This document shows positions 43,003 through 52,494 of a DNA stretch of 64,000 bases, piece by piece. The notes under the pieces were generated by a model, which made no database searches, was not told the origin of the DNA, and worked only from the letters and a program-made list of their open reading frames with translations. A program made the translations under genes and the position numbers. Numbering within the stretch: the stretch's first letter is position 1; the number at the start of each line of letters is the position of its first letter. The DNA comes from Craterostigma plantagineum. Lineage: Eukaryota > Streptophyta > Magnoliopsida > Lamiales > Linderniaceae. The stretch is taken from the NCBI GenBank assembly GCA_027422505.1, contig JAPQWV010000028.1, positions 4,988,001 through 5,052,000 of the forward strand, written 5' to 3'.

Positions 43003-43674
43003 GAGAACAGCAAGGGGGATTGAAGAAGAAGGAAGGAAGTTGAAAGGTCACAAGGTAGAAGGGGGTGATGAGACGAGTTTGGGGTTAGAACCCTCCCATC
43101 GCCGTCTGGGCCCGGCGATGGAGGGTGGAGAGGGTGGTGCCGACGGTCCTCAAGGTGGTGGGGTGACTCTGGTGGCGGCTGGTGGTGGATGGTGGTGGGG
43201 AAGGTGAAGGAAGCTGAAAAGTCTTAGGGTTTGGAGAGGGAATTCGCTAGAGAGAGAAGTCAACAAAAGTCAACGCGCGTCTTTTTCTCTTCCTTGCGAT
43301 GGAGGGTGGTGCGGGGGTCTTGGTGAGTGGCAGTAGGTGGTGCAGAACGTCGGCAGCCGTGTGGATCTGGGCGGACGGGGATGGAAGGTGAAGGTGGGCA
43401 GATTTGTGGTGAGGGATACGAACAGTCACAGCTACAAACGATTGAAATCCACCCCTAGACCACCGCCGTCTGATCCCGGCGGCGGGGGGTCGCCGAGTAC
43501 CTCCGAGGTGAGTCCAAAACGGCCGGAGATGACGTGGGCAGTGGTCGGAAAAGAAGAAATCTGAAGAAATCGCCTACTGTGTGAAAATCGCACCTACTGA
43601 CGGTGTTAGAGAGAAAGTCAACGAAAGTCAACGCGCGTAGTGAGTTTACTCTTTTTTACTGGAAATGAAAGTGG
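43003..43674 (-). other. LINE-2 5' untranslated region, partly duplicated
   Basis: G/C-rich non-coding leader (Pro/His low-complexity readings in both strands are not genes). It holds the two related blocks described under LINE-2. The outer copy ends next to the TTGCTTTTTTTT target duplication. Confidence 0.6.
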
Positions 43675-43686
43675 TTGCTTTTTTTT

Positions 43687-43859
43687 ACTTTTACCCCACT
43701 ATTCTATCCTATCACGGGTCTGATGTTTCAGATTCGCTACAGTGTAACGTAACATGTAAACCCTTTAGTTAATTTTTTCGATAAGTGTTGTTGAGGTTGT
43801 TGATTGACATTAAATAAGGGTAAAATAGTCTTTAGAGCAGAGTTAGTAAGGGTACAAAG
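43687..43859. other. Right subterminal region of the MULE
   Basis: Non-coding. On the minus strand it reads ACTGTAGCGAATC...CAGACCCGTGAT, a diverged inverted copy of the tandem repeat at 21618-21812. It would be the distal promoter region of gene B before the LINE inserted. Unlike the left end, no DEK-like gene lies here. Confidence 0.65.
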
Positions 43860-43869
43860 GTAAAGTCCG

Positions 43870-43928
43870 ATTTTGGGTGCTATTTTTTAAAACATGACCA
43901 ACTCAAAGGCTATTTTCTTAAAAAATCC
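43870..43928 (-). repeat. Right terminal inverted repeat of the MULE
   Basis: Ends GGCTATTTTCTTAAAAAATC plus C on the plus strand, the inverse of the left terminus with a few mismatches. Confidence 0.85.
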
Positions 43929-43938
43929 TAATAAATAG
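43929..43938. other. Right target-site duplication of the MULE
   Basis: TAATAAATAG, identical to 20078-20087. Confidence 0.87.
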
Positions 43939-46769
43939 GCGTTTTATATAATAATTAACTGACACACAATAGGTTAGATATGCACATCAACCGCATCAAT
44001 TGTGAGAGAATGGTGGATGCTATGATTTCGAATAGAAGCTGCGGTAACAAGGCTGGAATCGCTGTTTACCAGCGAATTTCAACCATGTATCGACGTTGGT
44101 GATGAGGGATCCAGCGATCAGACGATTTGGACATTTGAAGATCTGGATTCGCGGTGCTTGAACAGAGTGGTTTACATGGTCCAGAATATTGGAGGAAAAA
44201 TTATAGCGGTGTCGAAGGTTATCGTGGAATCTTTCATTTAGTAGGAACTTTTCAGGAAAAGTAAGCAGGCTAAGGTTTTGTTTTATAGTTCTTCGTTTGG
44301 AATATAAGATGTCGATCAGACTATTTTTGGAATAATACACTAAATTAAATAAATGATGATGCATGTTTAGAATTTGTGGCTTTGATGTTGGTTTGTAAAT
44401 GCTTTTCGCCTTTTAATATTGATAGCTTTTCCAGATTATGAGAAAAGGTATTTGTTGGTTTCACATGTAGTTCCTATGCATTCTAGGATCTTCATTTGGT
44501 TTGCTAAGCGTGTTCTACTGTTTTGGATGTTTTAGCAGATGCTGCATCTACGAACCATGAACCTTTCTCTCAACTCTGCAGAAGCCCGATATTGCAGGAT
44601 TGGTGGAAACGAGGACATCACAAAAACTTCAGCATTGACATAGGGAGACGATCTGATTGTTTCAGTTAGTTAAAGACTGGTTTGATAGTCTAGGTGCTCT
44701 TCCAGCATGTGTCGCTTGTGCAACGAAAGAATATGGCTCTGATAATTATTAACCGGTCACCTGCCTTCTGTTTGGGTCGATCGAATGTTGTTTTACCGTA
44801 TACTGACAGGTATGAGCATGCATATTGCTCACGTGGAAGAAATCTGGCAAATGGCCGAGTTTTACTCTAACAAGGTTATCTGTGCATGTTTCCTTTCATT
44901 AGTTCTGTCTTTTTATTTGTGTTTTATTTTATATATATACAGAATATTGGAATACACATTTTCTGCCAGTTAAGTCTCGCCATGTGGATCTCAAGCTTGG
45001 TAATAAGGTTTCCGTGTCTCTAAAGGTACACTTTTTTTGTGCGTAAAACTCTAGATTCTTTTGACTACCACAGAGTCCATAGCAAGAGAAAAAGTGGTGA
45101 GGGAGCTTGATGGAACAGGGCCGAGTGACAGCCTAAAATAGAAGGTAAATTACTTGGTTAGTTGAAGCGTTGATGACACATCACACACATAATCCCACTA
45201 CATAATAGTTCCCGTTCATTTACATGTGCTCGAATGTACTTACTTCATATTCTGTGTTTATTGGTCCAAGCAGCGATTCATGTTTGTTATTACGTTCTAC
45301 ATAGATTTTTCAATTACATCAGATCTGATTGCCATTAATTAATTTTACTTTTTTAAATTGAAATGTCAAAGAAAGTATGAAATGATTCCTCGTCGAATTA
45401 CTTAGTGTTGTTTGGTTAAAAGTGTTGGAGATACCATCATGATTGTTGACTGGCCTGATTTCCTGTCATTTTTCTGTATATTAAGTAAGTATTAAAAATT
45501 GAATGCGACAACTAACTCATGGTGTTAAGTATCTATTAGTTAAGCATTTTATTCTCTTGGAATAAAGGAGAACACTCTTGCAGTTTGGAAGCTCAGTGGA
45601 CATGCTCGAGCACCACTTGAAGAATCTGGTGAGGTATGTCCACTTTAATCTTTATGTGAAGAATATATTACCAGCAGTTACAATATTATTTATGTCTATA
45701 TTTTGGAGGATAAACAAGTTTCGAGTTGTTCGAGTATGGTTCTTTCAGAGAGCAACAATGAACTCTTGGTTATCTAAATCCTATTGAATCCCAGTAACTC
45801 CGGTAGATTCTCCTGATTAATTAGACATATTTTCCTATGTACACTACACTAGATTCAGTGATTTTCGAACATAATCCTATTTATGTGAAATTTGTGGATG
45901 TAACGAAAAAGGTCACGTAGGACATAGATTTGGAATCGGCGGAGAGTGTTCGACAAGAGATTTTGGGATTGCTCGCTTAGAGGACGTCTTACTGTTTCGT
46001 AGCTTTTCTTTTTATTCTTAACTTCATAAATTTTGTAAGGGATGTGGATTGATTTGTTAGAGTACTTTTCTTTTTCTAAATGTTTCACACTATGTTGTTT
46101 TGTAGTTTATGTTGAGATATTTGGAAGGAATCGATGGCTCTGAGTAGTTGTTGAAGTTATTTGAGAGTTGATTGAAAATGTTAATATTGGCTTTTTAGTG
46201 GCCTGATCTGGGAAGTGTTGGCACTTTTCCTCTAAACATCATTGAGGTTTTCTTATAATGGGCAAGATGAAAGTAACTGTCAATGTGACCCAATGCATAA
46301 GTAAGAAGAAGATCTCATACACCTTTTATAGTTGGAACCTCAGATAAGGTGTATCAAATCTTACAAATAATATTGACAATTACCAGTTTATCAGTTGCAT
46401 ATAACATTGAATATTCTGATTTATATTTTCCCATGCATGATTATGGAAACGAGTGGTTGATATTCTTCAATCTTTCAAAGGATATTTACTGTGATATTGT
46501 TACATTTAATTTATTATTACTCATCATCAATATTACATAATGTTTAACATATTATTTTTTCTTATACAATTCATACATTTGTAATTTAAGATATTGAATG
46601 TTCTATACCATATAAAATGTAAGATATAGGTGAAAAAGCCGTCCTCATATCTTATAATCAACAACCGTTATGATATGAAAGTTTCGTAATTATAAAATGA
46701 TATTATTCTTAATCTTATACACATAGCTTTCTTAAGTTTTTAATTTAAATTAATTAGTTATAATTAAGA
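43939..46769. other. Right part of the Helitron, possible captured exons
   Basis: An A/T-rich stretch with no long gene. Several short open pieces are bounded by splice-like signals. One is 44943 to about 45026 (acceptor TATATACAG, peptide EYWNTHFLPVKSRHV..., then GGTACAC). Another begins near 44537 after TTTTAGCAG and contains CRSPILQDWWKRGHHKN. A third contains TLAVWKLSGHARAPLEESGE near 45568-45627. I do not recognise the source gene. Helitrons often capture host gene fragments, so these may be remnants of one. No Rep or helicase motif is seen. Confidence 0.4.
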
Positions 46770-46797
46770 CCCGTGCATTGCACGGGCAAAAAACTAG
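46770..46797 (+). other. Helitron 3' terminus: hairpin and CTAG
   Basis: CCCGTGCATTGCACGGG forms an 8-bp stem with a single-base loop. Seven bases later comes CTAG, followed by the host T. This is the canonical plant Helitron end. Confidence 0.87.

Positions 46798-46829
<32 letters not shown>
46798..46829. repeat. TA/TG microsatellite right of the Helitron
   Basis: TA repeats followed by about nine TG units, the counterpart of the TA run at 19902-19931. Confidence 0.85.
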
Positions 46830-48330
46830 ATATTGATGCATATGTTTTATTCGATCCAGGTGTCACTCATTCATTCATTTCACGAGCATTGCATCATTAT
46901 TACCTGCAAAAACCCGAACCCCTCGAGGACGAATTGTACGTTCAACTTCCAACGGGTGAAATAGTTCTAGTAAACACCTATACTCGAAATGGAAAGTTAT
47001 CAGTGAAGGGATAGAAATGCGGGCAACCTTATTTATTATTCCTTTAATGGGTTTTGACGTGATAGTGGGTATGGACTGGTCGTCCAGATATCGGGCGAAA
47101 CTTGATTGTTTCAAAAAATCGAACTGACCCCTTTGGATCAAACGATTAGAGTATTCGAAGGAGAAAAGAACGTACGAACGGCACATAGAATAATCAAGCT
47201 TAGAAGCATCCAAGATGATAAATAAAGGATGTGAAGGATACCTGGCCTATATTATAGATACGCAGTTATGTGGATTGAAAATAGAAGATATTCCAGTTGT
47301 CAGTGATTATTCCGATGTCTTTCCCGAAGAACTGCCAGGACTACCACCCGACCGAGATACATAGTTCACTATTGAACTTCAACCTTCTATCGCACCATAT
47401 CGAATGGCCCAAATAGAATTGAATGAGTTGAAGGTACAACTGAAGGACCTATTAGATAAAGGTTATATACGACCGAGCATATCACCTTGGGGAGCACCTG
47501 TTCTTTTCGTTAAAATGAAGGGTGGTACACTCAGACTATGTATGTCCGACAACTGAATTAACTAACGGTGAAGAATAAATACATGTTGCCTCGAATTGAT
47601 GATCTATTTGATCAATTGCAAGGTTCTAGGGTCTTTTCGAAGATTGATTTGAGGTTGGGATACCACCAATTGAAGATTACAGAAGGTGATATTCCGAAAA
47701 CGATCTTTAGGACAAGATATGGACATAACGAATTTTTAGTTTTGCCTTTTACCCCGACCAGTTTGCGGTTGCAGTTACTGCTTCATCCCTTTCTGCTCGA
47801 TATTTATCCTAGTGATATTATCGTCTTTTGTGCGCTACGCGCCTTTCCTCTGCACTTCGCCGGCTGCCCGACTGGCACTACATCTGGTGCCAGGAACCTG
47901 TTGATTTGTTGTGGTTGAAGACTCCTACTTTGCCTGTCTTGAAAGCGTAATGTTCGTCATTTGGCTTGGGTCTTCTTGGGACCTTGTAGATTGTCTGGGC
48001 TGTTTGGTTTTGTCGTTGTGCTGTCTGGTCGGTTGAAAGTTACCGCTTGGTGCGTCATGAGCGATATCATGCACGCTGTACTTGTACTTGTACTCCTGTT
48101 TCTTTCATTATCTTAGTGAACCTTTCCAAAAAAAAAGTTATGCCTTTTGGACTGACGAATGCGCCTGCAGTTTTCATGGCATTGATGAACGATGTCTTCC
48201 GACCCTATTTACACCAGTTCGTGATCGTCTTTATTGACGGTATATTGATATATTCCAAGTCAAAAGAAGAGCCCGAACTACATTTGGGGATTGTACTCCG
48301 GACATTACGAGAGAAGATGTTGTATGAAAA
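46830..48330 (+). pseudogene. Gypsy-1 protease and reverse transcriptase, decayed
   Basis: Continues the gypsy frame cut at 19931: protease LFDPGVTHSFISRAL, then [39 protein letters not shown] and RT with [28 protein letters not shown] tail (47751-48135) interrupts it after EFLVLPF. RT resumes with [19 protein letters not shown] and [14 protein letters not shown], where the catalytic FIDD has become FIDG. Several stops (near 47127, 47363 and 47557) break the frame. It ends around REKMLY (about 48330), where the sequence changes into copia. Non-functional. Confidence 0.87.
47751..48135 (+). mobile_element. 5'-truncated LINE 3' tail
   Basis: The 385-bp segment matches the 3' untranslated end of LINE-1, including GTCATGAGCGATATCATGCA and a terminal CCTTTCCAAAAAAAAA. 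It is flanked by AGTTTTGCCTTTT (47738-47750) and AGTTATGCCTTTT (48136-48148), a 13-bp target duplication with one mismatch. The gypsy RT frame is interrupted exactly at this site. Confidence 0.9.
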
Positions 48331-49150
48331 GCAGACGGAAAATCTCAAGGCTTCCTCGTCCCCCCAAACTACCTCTCACGCTATTACAAAAAGCATGAAA
48401 AATGAAAAATCGCCTTTGAAAGATAAATATTGTAAAAATAATTCTGTTAAGAGTGCTATGACTAATTTCACTTTACCTACGTCTACAGGGAGCGTAGCGT
48501 CAGCACTAAAAACAAAGGCGAGAGTGTCTAGCACTAAGATAAAGAAGGAGCCATTAGACTTAAATGTTTTTGAGCATGCTACTCCTTCTGTTACAATAAA
48601 AGACACTCGTAGAAATAAAAGAGCTATTTCCACTTTTAAGATAATTGCTTCTACTTATTCACTTCAGCCGATCACCTTTAGAAGCACCAACTTAGAAATA
48701 GGCTCTACGTCAAAAATTAATCATTCTGAAACAAATGCCACTAGGAAGACACGTAGGAAACAAGATCCAGCCATAAAGAAAGCTTATGGCGCCGTACATG
48801 AATGTACTCACCTAAGGTATCCCGTAGAAATTAAATCCCCCAAGCACCTTAGGAGACTATCACAAGAAAAGATCTTTTCCTCAGTCAAACCCTCCAAAGC
48901 ATTTGTACGTGCTGAAATTAACCTTCCCTGTAAGGTTCAACCCAAATGGGTTCCTAAATCTCCGCCTAGGACGACAAAAGCCAAAAGAGTCAAGTCTCCT
49001 ATAGAGGCAAAACCCAAACCCACTTTTTCAAAAGTGCAATGGGTTATTAAGACTCTTCCAAAAATAGATTTAGGAGTCATATCTGAACCCAAAACTAAAT
49101 CTGCTAATCCGAGAGGACCCATGTTTAAGTGGGTACCTAAAGCTCTCTAA
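48331..49150 (+). pseudogene. Copia-2 gag-protease linker
   Basis: A Lys/Ser/Thr-rich open frame ending [11 protein letters not shown] just before the protease, in another frame from it (49152 onward). It continues without a stop from the gypsy RT fragment upstream, which makes a chimeric open frame from 48047. It holds no catalytic motif. It corresponds to the linker at 6364-7368 of Copia-1. Confidence 0.7.
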
Positions 49151-49151
49151 A

Positions 49152-50276
49152 TTGTTTTTGCAGATCCATCATGTGTGGTACCTCGACTCTGGTTGCTCCA
49201 CACACATGACTGGTAGTCAAGAGCTGCTGAGCAACTACAAAGACCGACCAAACGGCAAAGTCAGATTTGGGAACAACGATTCAGCCCCGATTCTAGGACT
49301 TGGGGATATCACTCTGAAGAATCTGACCATCAAAGATGTCTCGTACGTCGAAGGCCTCCGCCATAACTTGTTCAGCATAGGCCAATTCTGTGACAAAGGA
49401 TTCCAGGTGGTCTTCCATGCTGACCGGTGCAGAATTGTGGATAGTTAGGACACAGAACTCCTTCAAGGACTTCGGAGATCAAATCTTTACACGATCAACC
49501 TGACGTCTGTGCGGCCCTCGACAGCTGTATGCCTCATTTCTCAGACTGATTTACAGAGGAACAGCTTATGGCATCAACGACTGTCTCATCTGAATATGAA
49601 AGCTCTCCAACATCTTTCTACGAAAAAGTTGGTTCACGGTCTTCCAACTATACAACTACAAAGGGAGCATCACTGTTCGGCATGTCAATTAGGAAAAATA
49701 AAGTGAGCATCTCATCACGTCAAGCAAATTGCATCTACTTCTTGACCATTGGAACTAATTCACATGGATCTCTGTGGTCCGATGCAGACTCAGAGTATCA
49801 ATGGAAGAAAGTATGTCCTAGTGATTGTGGATGACTAGTCTCGCTACACGTGGACTAAGTTCCTCCGAACGAAAGATGAGACTGGTGACTTGATCATCAA
49901 TTTTGTGAACACAACTCAAAATCTGCTGCAACAGACTATTCAAGTTGTTCGAACAGACAACGGGACTGAGTTAAAGAACAATCACCTCAGTGAGTTTTAT
50001 CAGAAACTTGGAATAAGTCAACAATTTTCAGCCGCCAAAACACCTCAACAAAATGGGGTCGTTGAAAGGAAAAATCGAACACTAGTGGAAGCCGCTCGTA
50101 CAGTGCTGATCCAATCGGAACTTCCACACTTTCTATGGGCTGAAGCAGTCAATACCGCTTGTTTTACTCAAAACAGGACGGTGGTTCACAAACGGTTCAA
50201 CAAGACTCCGTATGAGATTGTGAATAATAGAGTGCCCAACATCTCTTTCCTTAAAGTCTTCGGGTGCAAGTGCAAA
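49152..50276 (+). pseudogene. Copia-2 protease and integrase
   Basis: Protease [15 protein letters not shown] with an intact DSG, a stop at 49446-49448, then the pre-integrase zinc site (HQRLSHLN...CSACQLGK). Frameshifts follow between about 49690 and 49860 and a stop lies in the first catalytic strand, where the frame reads VDD then stop then SRYTW. The rest of the integrase is open: VVRTDNGTELKNN and [12 protein letters not shown] supply the second Asp and the Glu. Near 50270 a small deletion joins GCKC directly to KFDPKAFEA, removing about ten residues present in Copia-1 and shifting frame. Confidence 0.85.
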
Positions 50277-52494
50277 GTTCGACCCTAAAGCATTCGAAGC
50301 TACATTTGTCGGGTATTCTTCAACATCAAAAGCATACCGAGTATACATCAAGTCCAACCGAACAATTAAGGAAAGTTATAATGTCACTTTCCACGAAGTG
50401 GCAGAGATGGCTTCTGGTCAATTCAGTCCAGGACCCGTGCCTAACCCGTTGGCTTCTGAAGACAACATTTCAGAACCCGTAATCACTGGTGTGTTGGCAC
50501 AAAACCAACAGAAGATGGCAACAACTTCAGGATCAGTGTCAGACGAAGCAACGAGACTTGCAATAGACGACTTGGATTCTCTCTTCGAACCGGTATATCA
50601 GTCATACACGCCTACACCAACAATGGATTATCTACCGAACGAGACCGACATACCAAGTTCATCTCACACCTCTACTCCACCCGATTCAAAATTGCCACAG
50701 AACACCGAAGAACCTACAATGGTCATCGAGGAAGTATCATCTGAGACGATCAATCCAAGTGCAGAATTGAAACTTCCTCAGACAAATGATCAATCTGAGA
50801 CTATAGGCAATCTAGATCCACAGATAGCTGACGCATCGACTTCAGCCTTGCCTCATGAGCACAAGTGGACGAGAGGCCACTTGGTTGATCAGATAATTGG
50901 CGATCCCTCGGTTGGTGTAAGGACACGTCGTCAACACAGTCTTTTCAGTTGCTTCCTGAGCCAAAACGAGCCTACCAAAGTAGCAGACGCACTTCGAGAC
51001 CCGGATTGGACAATCGCAATGCAAGAGGAAATCAATCAATTCGAACGTCTTCAAGTGTGGACCTTGGTACCCCGTCCACATGGGAAAACAGTGGTCGGAA
51101 CTAAATGGGTTTTCAAGAATAAGAAAAATGAAGATGGTGAAGTGATCCGGAACAAAGCAAGGCTAGTTGCTAAGGGATACAATCAACAGGAAGGCATCGA
51201 CTACGACGAGACTTATGCTCCTGTTGCCCGTATTGAAGCTATCCGCCTCCTGCTGGCTTATGCGGCTCACAAAGACTTCAAAGTCTATCAGATGGATGTT
51301 AAAACCGCCTTTCTCAACGGCGTGTTAAAAGAAGAAGTCTACGTCGCTCAGCCGGAAGGTTTCGTTGATCAAGAACATCCCGATCATGTCTATCGCTTGG
51401 ACAAAGCTCTCTATGGACTAAAACAAGCCCCACGTACTTGGTACGATGTCCTAAGTGATTTCCTCGTGAAGTTTGAATTCATACGAGGAACGATAGACAC
51501 AACCCTCTTCATTAAATGGCATGACAAAGATCTGATGGTCGTCCAAGTATACGTCGACGACATCATCTTCGGATCAACAAATCCTCGGCTCTGCAAGAAG
51601 TTTGGAGATCTCATAAAGAGAAAATTCGAGATGAGTCACATGGAAGAGATGCAATTTTTCTTAGGACTCCAAGTCAGGCAGCTCAATGATGGAATTTTCA
51701 TCAGTCAGACAAAATACATCAAGGATATTCTGAAGAAATTTCATCAAGACCAGAGCAAGACTCTCAGCACTCCTATGTCACCAAGCTGCAAGTTGGATGC
51801 CGATTCCTCTGGCAAGTCGGTCGACATCACACTATATCGCAGTATCATTGGATCTCTTCTCTACCTTACTTCGAGCCGGCCGGACATCATGTTTGCCACG
51901 TGCTTGTGTGCCCGTTTTCAAGCCGATCCAAAAGAATCCCATATGCTCGCGGTCAAAAGAATTTTACGCTACCTTAAGGGCACCTCTACCCTTGGCCTAT
52001 GGTATCCAAAGGGTACGAATTTTAAACTTATCGGCTACACTGACACTGACTATGCAGGTTGCCGAATGGACAGGAAAAGCACGTCCGGTGTCGCTCAATT
52101 TTTAGGCGAAAAGTTGGTTTGCTGGTCATCCAAAAAGCAGAACTGTGTGTCAACTTCGGCGGCCGAAGCAGAATACGTAGCTGCTGCCAGCTGTTGCTCA
52201 CAGATGCTGTGGATGCGGACACAGCTTCGCGACTATGGGTACAATCTGAATAGTATACCCATATATAGTGATAGTCAGAGTGCAATCGCCATTACTTGCA
52301 ATCCTGTTCATCATTCACGCACAAAACACATAGACATTAGATATCATTTTATCAAAGATCACGTAGAAAAAGGCACGATAGAGATGTACTTTGTGAACAC
52401 GGAGTTTCAACTAGCAGACATTTTCACCAAGGCATTGGATGAGAAACGATTTCAATTCCTTGTCGGAAAATTAGGCATGTTGAATCATCCGTAA
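50277..52494 (+). pseudogene. Copia-2 reverse transcriptase and RNase H
   Basis: A long open frame whose RT and RNase H are undamaged: [44 protein letters not shown], catalytic [24 protein letters not shown], then RNase H with [33 protein letters not shown] and [10 protein letters not shown], ending MLNHP. A Ser/Thr/Pro-rich linker precedes RT. Because the upstream frame is broken, this part would not be translated as a normal polyprotein. Confidence 0.9.

Larger units (their letters stand above)
36525..43674 (-). mobile_element. LINE-2: L1-type element with both ORFs open
   Basis: On the minus strand: 5' untranslated region (from about 43316 or 43674), ORF1 (43002 to 40786), ORF2 (40826 to 37209), 3' untranslated region and an A-rich tail (TTCTTTTTT at 36525-36533). 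Both ORFs are uninterrupted, so this is a young and possibly competent copy. The leader contains two copies, 43249-43280 and 43608-43638, of a block with AGTCAACRAAAGTCAACGCG, about 358 bp apart, suggesting that about 358 bp at the right belong to an older LINE (LINE-2A). Confidence 0.85.
20088..43928. mobile_element. Large Mutator-like element carrying DEK-like, two Ulp1-like and MURA genes
   Basis: Bounded by terminal inverted repeats and a perfect 10-bp target duplication. Total span is 23.8 kb. Subtracting the nested solo LTR (2.6 kb) and the nested LINE (7.5 kb) leaves about 13.7 kb. Gene order: DEK-domain gene (+, 21021), Ulp1-like gene A (+, 21925-25725), MURA transposase (-, 32130 to 27124), Ulp1-like gene B (-, 36052 to 33163). 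Blocks of GGTCC-core repeats lie between and inside the genes. Plant MULEs with DUF1985/Ulp1-like genes are known (KI-MULE/Kaonashi type); the two divergent Ulp1 copies around the transposase together with a DEK-like gene are unusual to my knowledge. Confidence 0.85.
19932..46797 (+). mobile_element. Non-autonomous Helitron, expanded by an internal MULE
   Basis: The 5' end begins TCCTATCCTATATATAC after A. The 3' end has the hairpin CCCGTGCATTGCACGGG (46770-46786) followed seven bases later by CTAG and a host T. These are the known Helitron termini (5'-TC, 3' hairpin, CTRR, insertion between A and T, no target duplication). No Rep or helicase domain is present. Without the MULE (20088-43928) the element is about 3 kb: about 156 bp on the left and 2.9 kb on the right. 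Both flanks are parts of the same gypsy element, which independently supports the two ends. Confidence 0.82.

Noticed and set aside
43247..43564. Open frames in the LINE-2 leader
   Set aside because: Low-complexity Pro/His-rich or Gly/Arg-rich readings of G/C-rich leader DNA.
19932..46797. Calling the Helitron autonomous because of its length
   Set aside because: The length comes from the nested MULE; no Rep/helicase motif was found in the remaining 3 kb.
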